The position numbers and the translations under genes were made by a program. The notes beneath the pieces were generated by a model. It searched no databases and was not told where the DNA came from. It saw nothing but the letters and a program-made list of their open reading frames with translations. Source: Flavobacteriaceae bacterium UBA1682 (GTDB lineage: Bacteria > Bacteroidota > Bacteroidia > Flavobacteriales > Flavobacteriaceae). From it: a stretch of DNA of 64,000 nt. Of the stretch, positions 35,505 to 44,175 are shown piece after piece. The stretch is taken from the NCBI GenBank assembly GCA_002320285.1, contig DCKE01000004.1, forward strand, positions 6,407 through 70,406, in the 5' to 3' direction. Position 1 is the stretch's first letter. Each line of letters begins with the position of its first letter.

Positions 35505-36632
35505 CTAGGACATAATCATAACATCTACAGACGATGAAGATAACTTTTTTAACAACTGATTGAACACATTGGTAGCTAAAATAATTTGATACAAGTGCAA
35601 CCTCGGTTTCCCTATACAAATAGTGGTGATTTTGCGCTCTTCGACTTGTTGTAAAATAGCCTGAGCGACACTGTTGTTTTCCACTTTAATGATTTCCGCT
35701 CCCAATTCAGTGGCCAGTTTTAGGTTGTTAATCAAATGCCTTTGTTTGGATAGCGATATTTTATTAGGACTTTCCTTAGCTGTTTGTACATATAACACAT
35801 ACCATCTCGAATGAAAATAGTTGGCCAATCGAGCTGATTTTCTAATTACCGCCTTGGCCGTCTTCTCATTACTGCTGATACAAGCCAAAAAACGCGTCGG
35901 ACGCGCGTGTATGGATGAACTTATTTCAGTCTCCACCTTTTTCTCTACATGTGAAGCGACCTCCTTTAGAGCCAACTCTCGAAGTTGTAAGATATTTGAA
36001 GTAGTAAAGAAATTCTTTAGAGCCGCAGCAATTTTATCATTTTTATAGATTTTGCCTTGAATTAAGCGTTCCATCAAGTCAGAAACTGTCAAATCGATAT
36101 TGACTATCTCATCTGCCTGAGCCAAAACCTGATCTGGAATGCGCTCTTGTATATCAATTCCTGTAATCTCCTTTACCTCGGCGTTTAAACTTTCAATATG
36201 CTGAATATTAACCGCCGAAATCACACTGATTCCGGCGTCTAATATATCCATAACATCTTGCCATCGCTTGTCGTTTTTACTTCCAGCAATATTGGAATGA
36301 GCCAACTCATCAACGATCACCACCTCCGGTCTGATTGCTAATATGGCATCCAAATCCATATCTTCCACTTGTTTCCCCTTATAAAAAAACTGCTTTCTCG
36401 GAATCACGATCAAACCCTCAATCAAAGCCTCGGTTTCCTCGCGTTGATGCGTTTCTACAAAGCCAACTTTTACCTTGACCCCACTTTTCATCAAACCGTG
36501 CGCCTCTTGCAACATGCGATAAGTTTTTCCCACTCCAGCACTCATTCCGATATAGACCTTAAATTTACCGCGTTTAGAACGGCGAATTAATTTTAAAAAC
36601 TCCTCGGCGGATTGGCGTTCCTCTTGCATCAT
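35505..36632 (-). CDS. kdpD: KdpD sensor half (KdpD domain plus universal-stress-protein domain), no kinase
   Basis: This 375-residue protein corresponds to only the N-terminal cytoplasmic part of E. coli KdpD. The KdpD domain (about residues 18-230) has the Walker A-like loop IGMSAGVGKTYRML and the acidic IVDELAHSN; a Usp-like domain follows (about 240-372, FLACISSNEKTAKAVI to TICIGKPRLH). It has no membrane helices, HisKA or ATPase domain. Such truncated KdpD proteins sit in Kdp operons of many non-enteric bacteria and are thought to sense potassium or bind nucleotide. It is 6 bp downstream of the porin gene, and a separate kinase follows. Two ATGs (36632, 36629) are possible starts. Confidence 0.92.
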   Translation of the reverse strand: MMQEERQSAEEFLKLIRRSKRGKFKVYIGMSAGVGKTYRMLQEAHGLMKSGVKVKVGFVETHQREETEALIEGLIVIPRKQFFYKGKQVEDMDLDAILAIRPEVVIVDELAHSNIAGSKNDKRWQDVMDILDAGISVISAVNIQHIESLNAEVKEITGIDIQERIPDQVLAQADEIVNIDLTVSDLMERLIQGKIYKNDKIAAALKNFFTTSNILQLRELALKEVASHVEKKVETEISSSIHARPTRFLACISSNEKTAKAVIRKSARLANYFHSRWYVLYVQTAKESPNKISLSKQRHLINNLKLATELGAEIIKVENNSVAQAILQQVEERKITTICIGKPRLHLYQIILATNVFNQLLKKLSSSSVDVMIMS

Positions 36633-36638
36633 AGCGTT

Positions 36639-37721
36639 TTAAAATTTTATGGATAAACTGGTACTCGCAAAAGCATTGGTAGAAACAGCACGCTCATTTC
36701 TAGTAAAAATAGCGTCTTTACTGTCAAAACTCCGCAGTTCAATGCGCCAAAGTACTTCCTTGCTTATCCTATAATCCAAATTGGCCGAATACCCCCAAGT
36801 TTGAAATCCGTTTTCAGTATCGGTTACCAGGATGACTTGCTTTTTATCTGCATAGTATTCCGCGCGAGCGCTAATACTCCATTTGTCGTTAAAGGTATAT
36901 TTCCCGATTAAACTCGGACTATACCACATATTGTAGGATTTACTGTGTTTATACTGCTGTTGAACACCGATATCAAATCCCGCAATCATCCGCATTTTAG
37001 GACTAAGCTTTATTTCGGCATACAAATCGTGAAAGTACCGCATTTGTCTCAAGCTATCGGGTGTATCACTACCGACAAAGGAACTGCTGTTAATCAAGAT
37101 TTTTTCATTGGGCTGGTAGATCAGTTGATGTCCAAAAGCCAATGTGTGATTGCCATCAACGCGTTGCATACGTTGCCATCCATTTAAAATCAATCCACTT
37201 AAAAACCACTTTTGATTCGGTGTTTTGTAGGATATCTTAACTCCCGACGAAAAATAAGGCGAGTTTTCAGCTGGTATACTTCGAGTCAACGTCCAAACGT
37301 CCGCTCCGACAGCACTCTCATAACCGATATGTGAACTAAAAATACCTGCATCCAACCACAAATCTTTGGTCTCTGATAGTTTTAATCCCACATTGGCCTC
37401 ATAAATGTTTTTTAATCCATCGGGTTCTGCCGCTAAGTTAGACTTGACATAACTGCCCGCCATTAAAGCTATTTTTCCTCGAACCCGATCTTTTTCGTAA
37501 GTTGCTCGAATCATTCCAAAATTAAGACTGACTTCATTATGTCGATTAAACGAATACAAATACCCGGGTAGTTGGTTGTTATTGGGCTGATTAAAGCTGT
37601 AACTATAATACAATTCGGCATAACCGTCAATAGTCAATGCCGGTTTGGATATCGTATCTTGTTGTGCCACAGCAATAGCTACTCCACCGAGGAGTAGTGC
37701 TATACTAAATAAGTTTTTCAT
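36639..37721 (-). CDS. Outer-membrane porin-like beta-barrel in the Kdp operon
   Basis: This 360-residue protein has a signal peptide (about residues 1-19) and alternating beta-strands ending in an aromatic C-terminus (SLSIKF), fitting the Bbp2/OmpL-like putative porin family. The start TIDGYAELYYSYSFNQPNNN and the region FGMIRATYEKDRVRGKIALMAG are typical of it. It lies 5 bp downstream of kdpC and 6 bp upstream of kdpD, so it is clearly in the operon. It may let K+ pass the outer membrane under starvation; this is inferred from position. Confidence 0.85.
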   Translation of the reverse strand: MKNLFSIALLLGGVAIAVAQQDTISKPALTIDGYAELYYSYSFNQPNNNQLPGYLYSFNRHNEVSLNFGMIRATYEKDRVRGKIALMAGSYVKSNLAAEPDGLKNIYEANVGLKLSETKDLWLDAGIFSSHIGYESAVGADVWTLTRSIPAENSPYFSSGVKISYKTPNQKWFLSGLILNGWQRMQRVDGNHTLAFGHQLIYQPNEKILINSSSFVGSDTPDSLRQMRYFHDLYAEIKLSPKMRMIAGFDIGVQQQYKHSKSYNMWYSPSLIGKYTFNDKWSISARAEYYADKKQVILVTDTENGFQTWGYSANLDYRISKEVLWRIELRSFDSKDAIFTRNERAVSTNAFASTSLSIKF

Positions 37722-37726
37722 CCTTG

Positions 37727-38287
37727 TTATTTGATTTGGTCTAAGGCAATATTCAAACGCAATACATTAACTTTCTCGGGACCAAAAATCCCCAATAAGG
37801 GACTTTCGATTTGGTGGTGAATTAATTGCATCACCACACTCTCCGAAAGGTTTCTACTAGCGGCAATTCGAGCTACTTGCACCACAGCTGCTTGTACGGA
37901 ACAGTTAGGATCCAACCCACTACCGCTTGCCGTTACTAAATCAACGGGAATATCCTCTTTTTTAACCCTAGGGTTCTTGACCATAAATTCGTCGATACGC
38001 TGTGACACCTGCGCTAAATATTCGGGATTGGTAACGGCTTTATTACTGGCACCAGAACCCGCAGCATTATAGTCTACAGCTGAGGGTCGCGATGAAAAAT
38101 ACTTATCGGAATTAAAGGTCTGTCCGATGTTTACATAATAGGCCTTGCCGTTGTGTCTGACCAATTCGCCCTTACCGGAGTTCGGTGAAAACTGTGCAAA
38201 TCCCCAGACAATTAGTGGATATACCACAACTAATAACAACATGGTTCCGCCAGTAAGCAATAAGGCAGAAAGTATATTTTTTTTCAT
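37727..38287 (-). CDS. kdpC: Potassium-transporting ATPase subunit KdpC
   Basis: This 186-residue subunit has one N-terminal membrane helix (ALLLTGGTMLLLVVVYPLIVW, about 8-28) and a periplasmic domain with the conserved Kdp block FNSDKYFSSRPSAVDYNAAGS (about 59-79) and VTASGSGLDPNCS (about 118-130). It stabilises the KdpFABC complex and raises ATP affinity. It follows kdpB by 73 bp. Confidence 0.95.
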   Translation of the reverse strand: MKKNILSALLLTGGTMLLLVVVYPLIVWGFAQFSPNSGKGELVRHNGKAYYVNIGQTFNSDKYFSSRPSAVDYNAAGSGASNKAVTNPEYLAQVSQRIDEFMVKNPRVKKEDIPVDLVTASGSGLDPNCSVQAAVVQVARIAASRNLSESVVMQLIHHQIESPLLGIFGPEKVNVLRLNIALDQIK

Positions 38288-38360
38288 TTTTTTTATATTT
38301 TAATTGCTGTTTTTGAAATTATTAAAACACATTACTTAATGTTTAAATTCAAGTATAAAA

Positions 38361-40373
38361 CTAAACAAATAGTGCAACAAACAGATCGATTAACTTGATA
38401 CCAACGAAGGGAACCAAGATACCGCCCAGACCGTAAATTAATAAATTCCGTCTCAATAAAGCACTGGCACCAATTGGTTTATACGCAACGCCTTTTAGCG
38501 CTAATGGAATTAAAACCGGGATGATGATGGCATTGAATATGACCGCCGATAGTATCGCGCTTTCCGGACTGTGCAGTTGCATGATATTCAAACCGCTTAA
38601 TGCGGGTATGGCCGTGATAAAAAGTGCTGGAATCAGCGCGAAATATTTAGCAACATCATTGGCAATACTGAAGGTAGTCAAGGTACCACGGGTCATTAGC
38701 AACTGTTTACCAATCTCAACGATTTCGATCAGTTTGGTTGGATCGTTATCCAAATCGACCATATTACCAGCTTCTTTAGCAGCTTGAGTACCGCTGTTCA
38801 TCGCTACCCCAACATTGGCCTGAGCCAAAGCCGGTGCGTCATTGGTACCATCGCCCATCATCGCAACCAGTCGGCCTTCGCTTTGCTCTTTTTTGATGTA
38901 ATTCATCTTATCCTCGGGTTTGGCTTCGGCTATATAATCGTCTACCCCTGCTTTCTCAGCTATAAAACGCGCCGTTAATGGATTATCTCCCGTAACCATT
39001 ACCGTCTTAATCCCCATCATTCTCAATCTCTCAAAACGCTCCTGAATGCCCGGTTTGATGATATCCTGCAATTCTACCACACCGATGATTTTTTCGTTTT
39101 CCGAAACGACCAAGGGTGTTCCTCCATTATTGGCGATTCTCTCAACGATCTCCTGAATTTCCAATGGATAGCTATTAGCCTTTTCCTCACATAGTTTTCG
39201 AATAGCATCAGCGGCACCTTTGCGGATGCGCAACCCGTCAAAATCAATTCCAGAACTCCGTGTTTCTGCGGTAAAAGGAATAAAAATCGGATTGCTAATC
39301 CCGTAGCTCTTTGGGTCTTTACCCGCTAATTCAATAATGGATTTCCCCTCTGGGGTTTCATCACTCATCGAACTCAAGACCACCGATTTCTGAAAGTGTT
39401 GCGGATCAACGCCCTCAGCCGTATAAAACTGAGTCGCTTTTCGGTTTCCAATTGTAATGGTTCCCGTTTTATCAAGTAGTAAAACGTCAATATCCCCTGC
39501 TACTTCCACTGCTCTTCCACTTTTGGTAATCACATTAGCGCGCAAGGCTCTATCCATACCCGCTATTCCAATCGCCGATAACAAACCGCCTATAGTCGTT
39601 GGAATCAAACACACAAATAGCGAAATAAAGGCGGCTATGGTAATCGAAACACCCGCATAATCCGCAAAGGGTTTAAGCGTCACGGTGACAATGATAAAAA
39701 TCAAAGTAAAACCAGCCAACAGTATCGTCAGCGCAATTTCATTGGGTGTTTTTTGTCTACTAGCACCTTCTACCAAAGCGATCATTTTATCCAAAAAACT
39801 GTCGCCCGGTTGCTTAGTTACTACTACTTTAATCTGGTCAGACAATACTTTAGTACCGCCGGTAACCGAACTTTTGTCGCCGCCTGATTCCCGAATAACT
39901 GGAGCACTCTCGCCAGTAATAGCGCTTTCATCTATAGTCGCTAATCCTTCTATAATTTCACCATCTGCGGGAATAGTATCACCGGCCTTACAGATAAATA
40001 CACTGCCTTTGACTAGAGTGGCTGATGAAACTACGCTTCCATCCTCTAAGGTGGCAGGGGTTTCTTCACGGGTTTTACGCAAACTATCAGCCTGCGCCTT
40101 GCCACGCGCTTCGGCAATAGCTTCGGCAAAATTGGCAAACAGTAGAGTGAATAAAAGCAAAATGAATATCGTCAGGTTGTATCCAAAACTACCCTGACCC
40201 TTTTCACCTAACAAAATCCAAATACAGACTAAAAACAGAACAAAAGCACCTATTTCAACCGTAAACATGACAGGATTTTTGTATAACGTTCTTGGATCTA
40301 ATTTCACAAACGATTGTTTGACAGCATCAGAGAGTACTCTTTTATCAAAAAGAGCCGTATTATTTGTGTTCAT
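38361..40373 (-). CDS. kdpB: Potassium-transporting P-type ATPase subunit KdpB
   Basis: This 670-residue P-type ATPase has seven membrane helices. TM3 carries the family's IPTTIGGLLSAIG, the phosphorylated Asp is in LLLDKTGTITIGNR (near residue 300), the dephosphorylation motif is TGES (ITGESAPV), and the hinge/P-domain end is MMGDGTNDAPALAQANVGV. It hydrolyses ATP to drive K+ uptake through KdpA at micromolar K+. Length equals that of other KdpB proteins. Confidence 0.97.
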   Translation of the reverse strand: MNTNNTALFDKRVLSDAVKQSFVKLDPRTLYKNPVMFTVEIGAFVLFLVCIWILLGEKGQGSFGYNLTIFILLLFTLLFANFAEAIAEARGKAQADSLRKTREETPATLEDGSVVSSATLVKGSVFICKAGDTIPADGEIIEGLATIDESAITGESAPVIRESGGDKSSVTGGTKVLSDQIKVVVTKQPGDSFLDKMIALVEGASRQKTPNEIALTILLAGFTLIFIIVTVTLKPFADYAGVSITIAAFISLFVCLIPTTIGGLLSAIGIAGMDRALRANVITKSGRAVEVAGDIDVLLLDKTGTITIGNRKATQFYTAEGVDPQHFQKSVVLSSMSDETPEGKSIIELAGKDPKSYGISNPIFIPFTAETRSSGIDFDGLRIRKGAADAIRKLCEEKANSYPLEIQEIVERIANNGGTPLVVSENEKIIGVVELQDIIKPGIQERFERLRMMGIKTVMVTGDNPLTARFIAEKAGVDDYIAEAKPEDKMNYIKKEQSEGRLVAMMGDGTNDAPALAQANVGVAMNSGTQAAKEAGNMVDLDNDPTKLIEIVEIGKQLLMTRGTLTTFSIANDVAKYFALIPALFITAIPALSGLNIMQLHSPESAILSAVIFNAIIIPVLIPLALKGVAYKPIGASALLRRNLLIYGLGGILVPFVGIKLIDLFVALFV

Positions 40374-40468
40374 ATATAATTATTTTTAAAATAAAGCTTA
40401 GCGCTAATCGCAATGAATAATTCGAATTCTGATTCAAACCCGATATGGATTGCGATCACTCCAACAGC

Positions 40469-42160
40469 TTATTGATGTAGTGTAAAATATTCCGCGATAG
40501 GTCCGAGGGTTAATGCCGGAAAAAAGGCCAAAGCGGCTATGATCAAAATTATGGTCAATATCAAAACCCCAAAAGTCGCTGTATCGGTTTTTAAAGTACC
40601 GGAACCCTCAGGTATGTAAGCCTTTTGTGCCAACAAACCCGCAATAGCTACCGGTCCAATAATCGGTATAAATCGCGCTAATAGCAGCACGATACCCGTA
40701 CTTATATTCCACCACGGTGTATTGTCGCCCAAACCTTCAAAGCCACTTCCGTTATTAGCAGAGGCCGAGGTATATTCATAAAGTATTTCTGAAAAACCGT
40801 GAAACGATGGATTATTTAGAGTTTCTTGCGTCCATTGCGGTACAGAAACTGCCAATGCCGTTCCTACTAAGATTAGCAACGGATGAACCAAGGCGATGAT
40901 CAGCGCTATTTTAATCTCTCGAGCTTCGATTTTCTTTCCAAAAAATTCAGGTGTACGTCCAACCATTAACCCGCTGATAAACACCGCTAATATCACAAAT
41001 ATGAAAAAGTTTAAAATACCTACTCCTACACCACCATAAAAACTGTTGATCATCATCGCTAATAACTCATTCATGCCCGAGAGCGGCATCGAACTGTCGT
41101 GCATTGAATTGACTGATCCCGTAGAAATCACCGTAGTTGCAATACTCCAAAAGCCCGAAGCCGCCGCTCCAATGCGCGTTTCTTTTCCCTCCATAGCTCC
41201 GGCATCCATATTGATTCCCATACGCTCAATGGCAGGATTCCCAGCACTTTCCATAACGACAGTCGGAATGACTAAACACAAGAATCCAACCGTCATCACC
41301 CCAAAAATCATCTGTGAAAAACGCTTTCTTTTAATATAAAATCCGAAGGCAAAAATCATCGCAAAAGGAATGATTAATTGGGCAATCATTTCGACCATAT
41401 TGGTCGTATAATTGGGGTTTTCAAAAGGATGGGCACCATTGGTTCCAAAAAAGCCACCTCCATTGGTTCCCAAGTGTTTTATCGCTACAAAAGTCGCCAC
41501 CGGTCCACGAGAAACCTCGACGTTTTGTCCCTCCATAGTACTCATCGTATCTTTACCTTCAAAGGTCATTGGGGTGCCGTTAAAAACCAAAATAAGGGCT
41601 ACAAGCACGCTTAGAGGCAATAAAATACGCGTAATCGATTTGACAAAAAACACATAAAAATTGCCCAGATGTTGTGCAGTTTTATGTTTAAAGGCTTCAA
41701 AAACCACTACAGCCGCCGCCATACCACTTGCCGCACTGACAAATTGCAAAAACATCAACACCATTTGAGATAGATAACTCACGCCAGTTTCACCGGAATA
41801 ATGCTGCAAATTGCAATTAACTACAAAGGAAATGACCGTATTAAATGCCAAATCCGCAGACATATTGGGATTATTATCTGGATTTAACGGTAAGTACTGC
41901 TGGGTCATCAGCAATACAAACACCATCACAAACCACACGAGGTTAATGGTTAATAAGGCCTGAAGATGCTGCTTCCAATTCATCGGCGCCGTAGCATCTA
42001 TACGACTGATTTTGTATAAACGGCTTTCTACCGGATTAAACAAAAGATCCAAAAATGTACGATCGCCGGCATAGACCTTCGCTATATATCTACCCAGCGG
42101 AATTGCTATTGCGATCGCCAACACAAACATCGCAATAACTCCTAGTATTTCTGTATTCAT
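40469..42160 (-). CDS. kdpA: Potassium-transporting ATPase subunit KdpA
   Basis: This 563-residue subunit is the K+-selective channel-like part of the KdpFABC complex, with about ten membrane helices and four SKT-type pore loops, including NCNLQHYSGETGVSYL, LGTNGGGFFGTNGAHPFENP (the best-conserved filter region), GSVNSMHDSSMPLSG and SASANNGSGFEGL. It is the first long gene of the operon, preceded by kdpF and another micro-ORF, and is followed after 95 bp by kdpB. Confidence 0.97.
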   Translation of the reverse strand: MNTEILGVIAMFVLAIAIAIPLGRYIAKVYAGDRTFLDLLFNPVESRLYKISRIDATAPMNWKQHLQALLTINLVWFVMVFVLLMTQQYLPLNPDNNPNMSADLAFNTVISFVVNCNLQHYSGETGVSYLSQMVLMFLQFVSAASGMAAAVVVFEAFKHKTAQHLGNFYVFFVKSITRILLPLSVLVALILVFNGTPMTFEGKDTMSTMEGQNVEVSRGPVATFVAIKHLGTNGGGFFGTNGAHPFENPNYTTNMVEMIAQLIIPFAMIFAFGFYIKRKRFSQMIFGVMTVGFLCLVIPTVVMESAGNPAIERMGINMDAGAMEGKETRIGAAASGFWSIATTVISTGSVNSMHDSSMPLSGMNELLAMMINSFYGGVGVGILNFFIFVILAVFISGLMVGRTPEFFGKKIEAREIKIALIIALVHPLLILVGTALAVSVPQWTQETLNNPSFHGFSEILYEYTSASANNGSGFEGLGDNTPWWNISTGIVLLLARFIPIIGPVAIAGLLAQKAYIPEGSGTLKTDTATFGVLILTIILIIAALAFFPALTLGPIAEYFTLHQ

Positions 42161-42234
42161 TTTAATTGTATTAATTATTTATATAACAACATATAAGTTG
42201 CTGTATAAAAGTTATTTGTAAAAAAAATAGTTTA

Positions 42235-42312
42235 TTAAAATTTCTCTGGATTGATCAATACATAACACATATACCCAAAGACGGCCACAGCCAACAACAG
42301 TAAAAAAATCAT
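42235..42312 (-). CDS. kdpF: KdpF, small membrane subunit of the Kdp complex
   Basis: A 25-codon ORF translates to a single hydrophobic helix, MIFLLLLAVAVFGYMCYVLI, ending in NPEKF. This is the characteristic KdpF sequence, including the terminal PEKF. KdpF is a lipid-like stabiliser of the KdpABC complex. It lies 74 bp before kdpA and 18 bp after another hydrophobic micro-ORF. Confidence 0.9.
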   Translation of the reverse strand: MIFLLLLAVAVFGYMCYVLINPEKF

Positions 42313-42330
42313 AGCAAAAAGGTTTAAGAT

Positions 42331-42414
42331 TTAGAGTGTATCAAAATATTCAATGGCTTTGTAACACAGTACAAAACCTAGCAGTCCTACTGCAAATAAC
42401 AACAGGGCTACCAT
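42331..42414 (-). CDS. KdpF-like hydrophobic micro-protein
   Basis: A 27-codon ORF begins MVALLLFAVGLLGFVLCYKA and ends IEYFDTL. It is one membrane helix with the same size and layout as KdpF but an acidic tail instead of PEKF. It starts the apparent Kdp transcript, 18 bp before kdpF. It could be a second small Kdp subunit, a regulator or a leader peptide; no assignment is certain. Confidence 0.6.
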   Translation of the reverse strand: MVALLLFAVGLLGFVLCYKAIEYFDTL

Positions 42415-42704
42415 CGGTTGTCTGTTTTAAAACTGTTATTGAAATCACGACTTTGGACCAAATGGTCCTTAAGCGGTACTAAAATTTTATTTGTCAGCCA
42501 AAAGAGGTTGCCATGATCCGATTGCTTTTGTATCATCAAGTTTGATGAAAAAACGGTGAGCGGTACCGTAAGTAGGTTGTACATGTTCCTTGTTTTTTAA
42601 GTTTGATAGGAAGCATAAAGCCAATTCCCATACCACTAAAAAAAACACATACCCAATCGACTGAATATCCAACTGTTAATCAAAAAACCCGAATACTCTA
42701 AAAC
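42415..42704. other. Kdp promoter/leader region
   Basis: The 290 bp between the Kdp transcript and the response-regulator terminator. A 61-codon minus-strand frame (42487-42672) starts with TTG and has one hydrophobic stretch; it has no recognised family, so I do not call it as a gene. I found no exact sigma-54 element (GG-N10-GC) and no TAnnTTTG here. Confidence 0.5.
42455..42468. promoter_or_regulatory. Palindromic candidate operator before the Kdp micro-ORFs
   Basis: ggacca-aa-tggtcc is a perfect 6+2+6 palindrome about 41 bp upstream of the first micro-ORF. No terminator-like T-run follows, so a protein-binding site is more likely than a terminator. Confidence 0.45.
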
Positions 42705-42734
42705 AAAAAACCCTTTCATTTTGAAAGGGTTTTT
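42705..42734. terminator. Intrinsic terminator after the response regulator
   Basis: The perfect stem aaaaaccctttca / tgaaagggttttt with T-runs in both directions lies 23 bp past the regulator's stop codon. Confidence 0.88.
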
Positions 42735-42756
42735 AATAGCGTTATGATAGGGTGAT

Positions 42757-44097
42757 TCACACCAAATGGTATTCTTCTATTTTTCTGTAAAGCGTTGTCA
42801 ATGCAATTCCGAGCAATTCAGCGGTTTTTGTTTTATTTCCATTGGTGTATTTCAACACCATTTGTATGTGATTCTTTTCGGCAAAAGCCAGTTCAAACGA
42901 GGTCATTTCTTTAAATTGCTGACCACTTTTTCTCTGAAATTCAATCGGCAGATCCATCAATTCCAACACCGTAGAATTACTCATGATTAAACCGCGCTCT
43001 AAGGCGTTTTTCATTTCACGGATATTACCAGGCCACGAATGCGCTTTTAATGCTTCTAAAGCCTCTTTAGATGGCTTAAGAGCCTTTTTTCCGCTCTGCG
43101 GAGCCATTACCGTTAAAAAATGGTTGATTAAATCGGGGATATCGGCAGTACGGTTGCGCAAGGCTGGTAATTCTATAGGAAAGACCGACAAACGGTAGTA
43201 CAAGTCTTCCCGAAAGGTTCCCTGTTCTATTTCTTTTGACAAATCTCGATTGGTTGCAGCAATGATTCGAATATCTACAGTAGTGGGTTTGGAGTCTCCA
43301 ATTTTTAAAAAGGTTCCCGTTTCCAAAACCCTCAACAGTTTGGCTTGCAGGTCTAAAGGCAGCTCTCCTATTTCATCTAAAAAGAAAGTTCCCAAATGCG
43401 CCTCTTCAAACAAACCTTTTTGATCTTTAATCGCATTGGTAAAAGCCCCTGCTTTATGACCAAACATCTCACTTTCCAATAAGTCCTTACTAAAAGCCGC
43501 GCAATTAATCGCTACAAAAGCCTGTTTCTTCCGAGAGCTCTCCTGATGAATAGCCTGAGCAAAGACTTCTTTGCCCGTTCCGGTTTCTCCAGTCAACAAA
43601 ACAGTTGTTCCGGTGGTCGCCACGCGTCTGGCTAATTGTGTCGCTTGTACGATAGCAGTTGATTTACCGACAATTTTTTCAAAGGAATACTTTTGATCCA
43701 GTCGACGCTCTAATTTTTCGACGCGCTGATTGAGCTGCACTTTCTCTAAAGCTTTATAGATTAGCGGTATAATCTTATTGTTATCCTCTCCTTTAGTGAT
43801 GTAGTCGTATGCTCCATTTTTAATCGCTTGTACGCCATCGGGAATATTTCCATAAGCCGTCATTAAAATCAATTCTAACATCGGAAAATGCTCTTTTACT
43901 TTAGCTGTAAAATCCACACCACTGCCATCGGGTAATTTTACATCGCACAACACCAAGTCAAAGGCTTGCTGTTCTAACTTTTTAAATCCCGACTTTAAAT
44001 CCGAAGCTTGAATCACTTCAAATCCTTCTAATTCGATAATTCGTGCCAATAAGTTTCGGAGTTTTACCTCGTCGTCAATAATTAAGATGGAGTTCAT
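42757..44097 (-). CDS. Sigma-54-type (NtrC-family) response regulator near the Kdp operon
   Basis: This 446-residue regulator has a receiver domain (residues 1-120; acidic pocket D8/D9, phospho-acceptor Asp52 in LVLCDVKLP), an AAA+ domain (about 140-370; Walker A LTGETGTGKEVF, Walker B FFLDEIGELP, arginine-finger region FREDLYYRLSVFPIELP) and a Fis-type HTH (about 420-446, TAELLGIALTTLYRKI). The sigma-54 contact loop reads GAFTNA, where GAFTGA is usual. Lying just upstream of kdp on the same strand, it probably takes the place of KdpE for the histidine kinase at the other end of the locus. Confidence 0.93.
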   Translation of the reverse strand: MNSILIIDDEVKLRNLLARIIELEGFEVIQASDLKSGFKKLEQQAFDLVLCDVKLPDGSGVDFTAKVKEHFPMLELILMTAYGNIPDGVQAIKNGAYDYITKGEDNNKIIPLIYKALEKVQLNQRVEKLERRLDQKYSFEKIVGKSTAIVQATQLARRVATTGTTVLLTGETGTGKEVFAQAIHQESSRKKQAFVAINCAAFSKDLLESEMFGHKAGAFTNAIKDQKGLFEEAHLGTFFLDEIGELPLDLQAKLLRVLETGTFLKIGDSKPTTVDIRIIAATNRDLSKEIEQGTFREDLYYRLSVFPIELPALRNRTADIPDLINHFLTVMAPQSGKKALKPSKEALEALKAHSWPGNIREMKNALERGLIMSNSTVLELMDLPIEFQRKSGQQFKEMTSFELAFAEKNHIQMVLKYTNGNKTKTAELLGIALTTLYRKIEEYHLV

Positions 44098-44175
44098 GTT
44101 TTTCGTTTAAGATCGAATGCTAAACTTTAGTGAATTTCGCAGCTATAAAAGCCAAAGTCATTGTACTTCGGCGAA

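Noticed and set aside
42487..42672. A 61-residue protein with one hydrophobic stretch before the Kdp operon
   Set aside because: TTG start, no known family, no promoter element; it may be chance, so it is noted only in the gap entry.
42415..42760. Sigma-54 promoter upstream of kdp
   Set aside because: I searched for GG-N10-GC on the minus strand and found only off-spacing near-matches, for example GG-N12-GC around 42497-42512.
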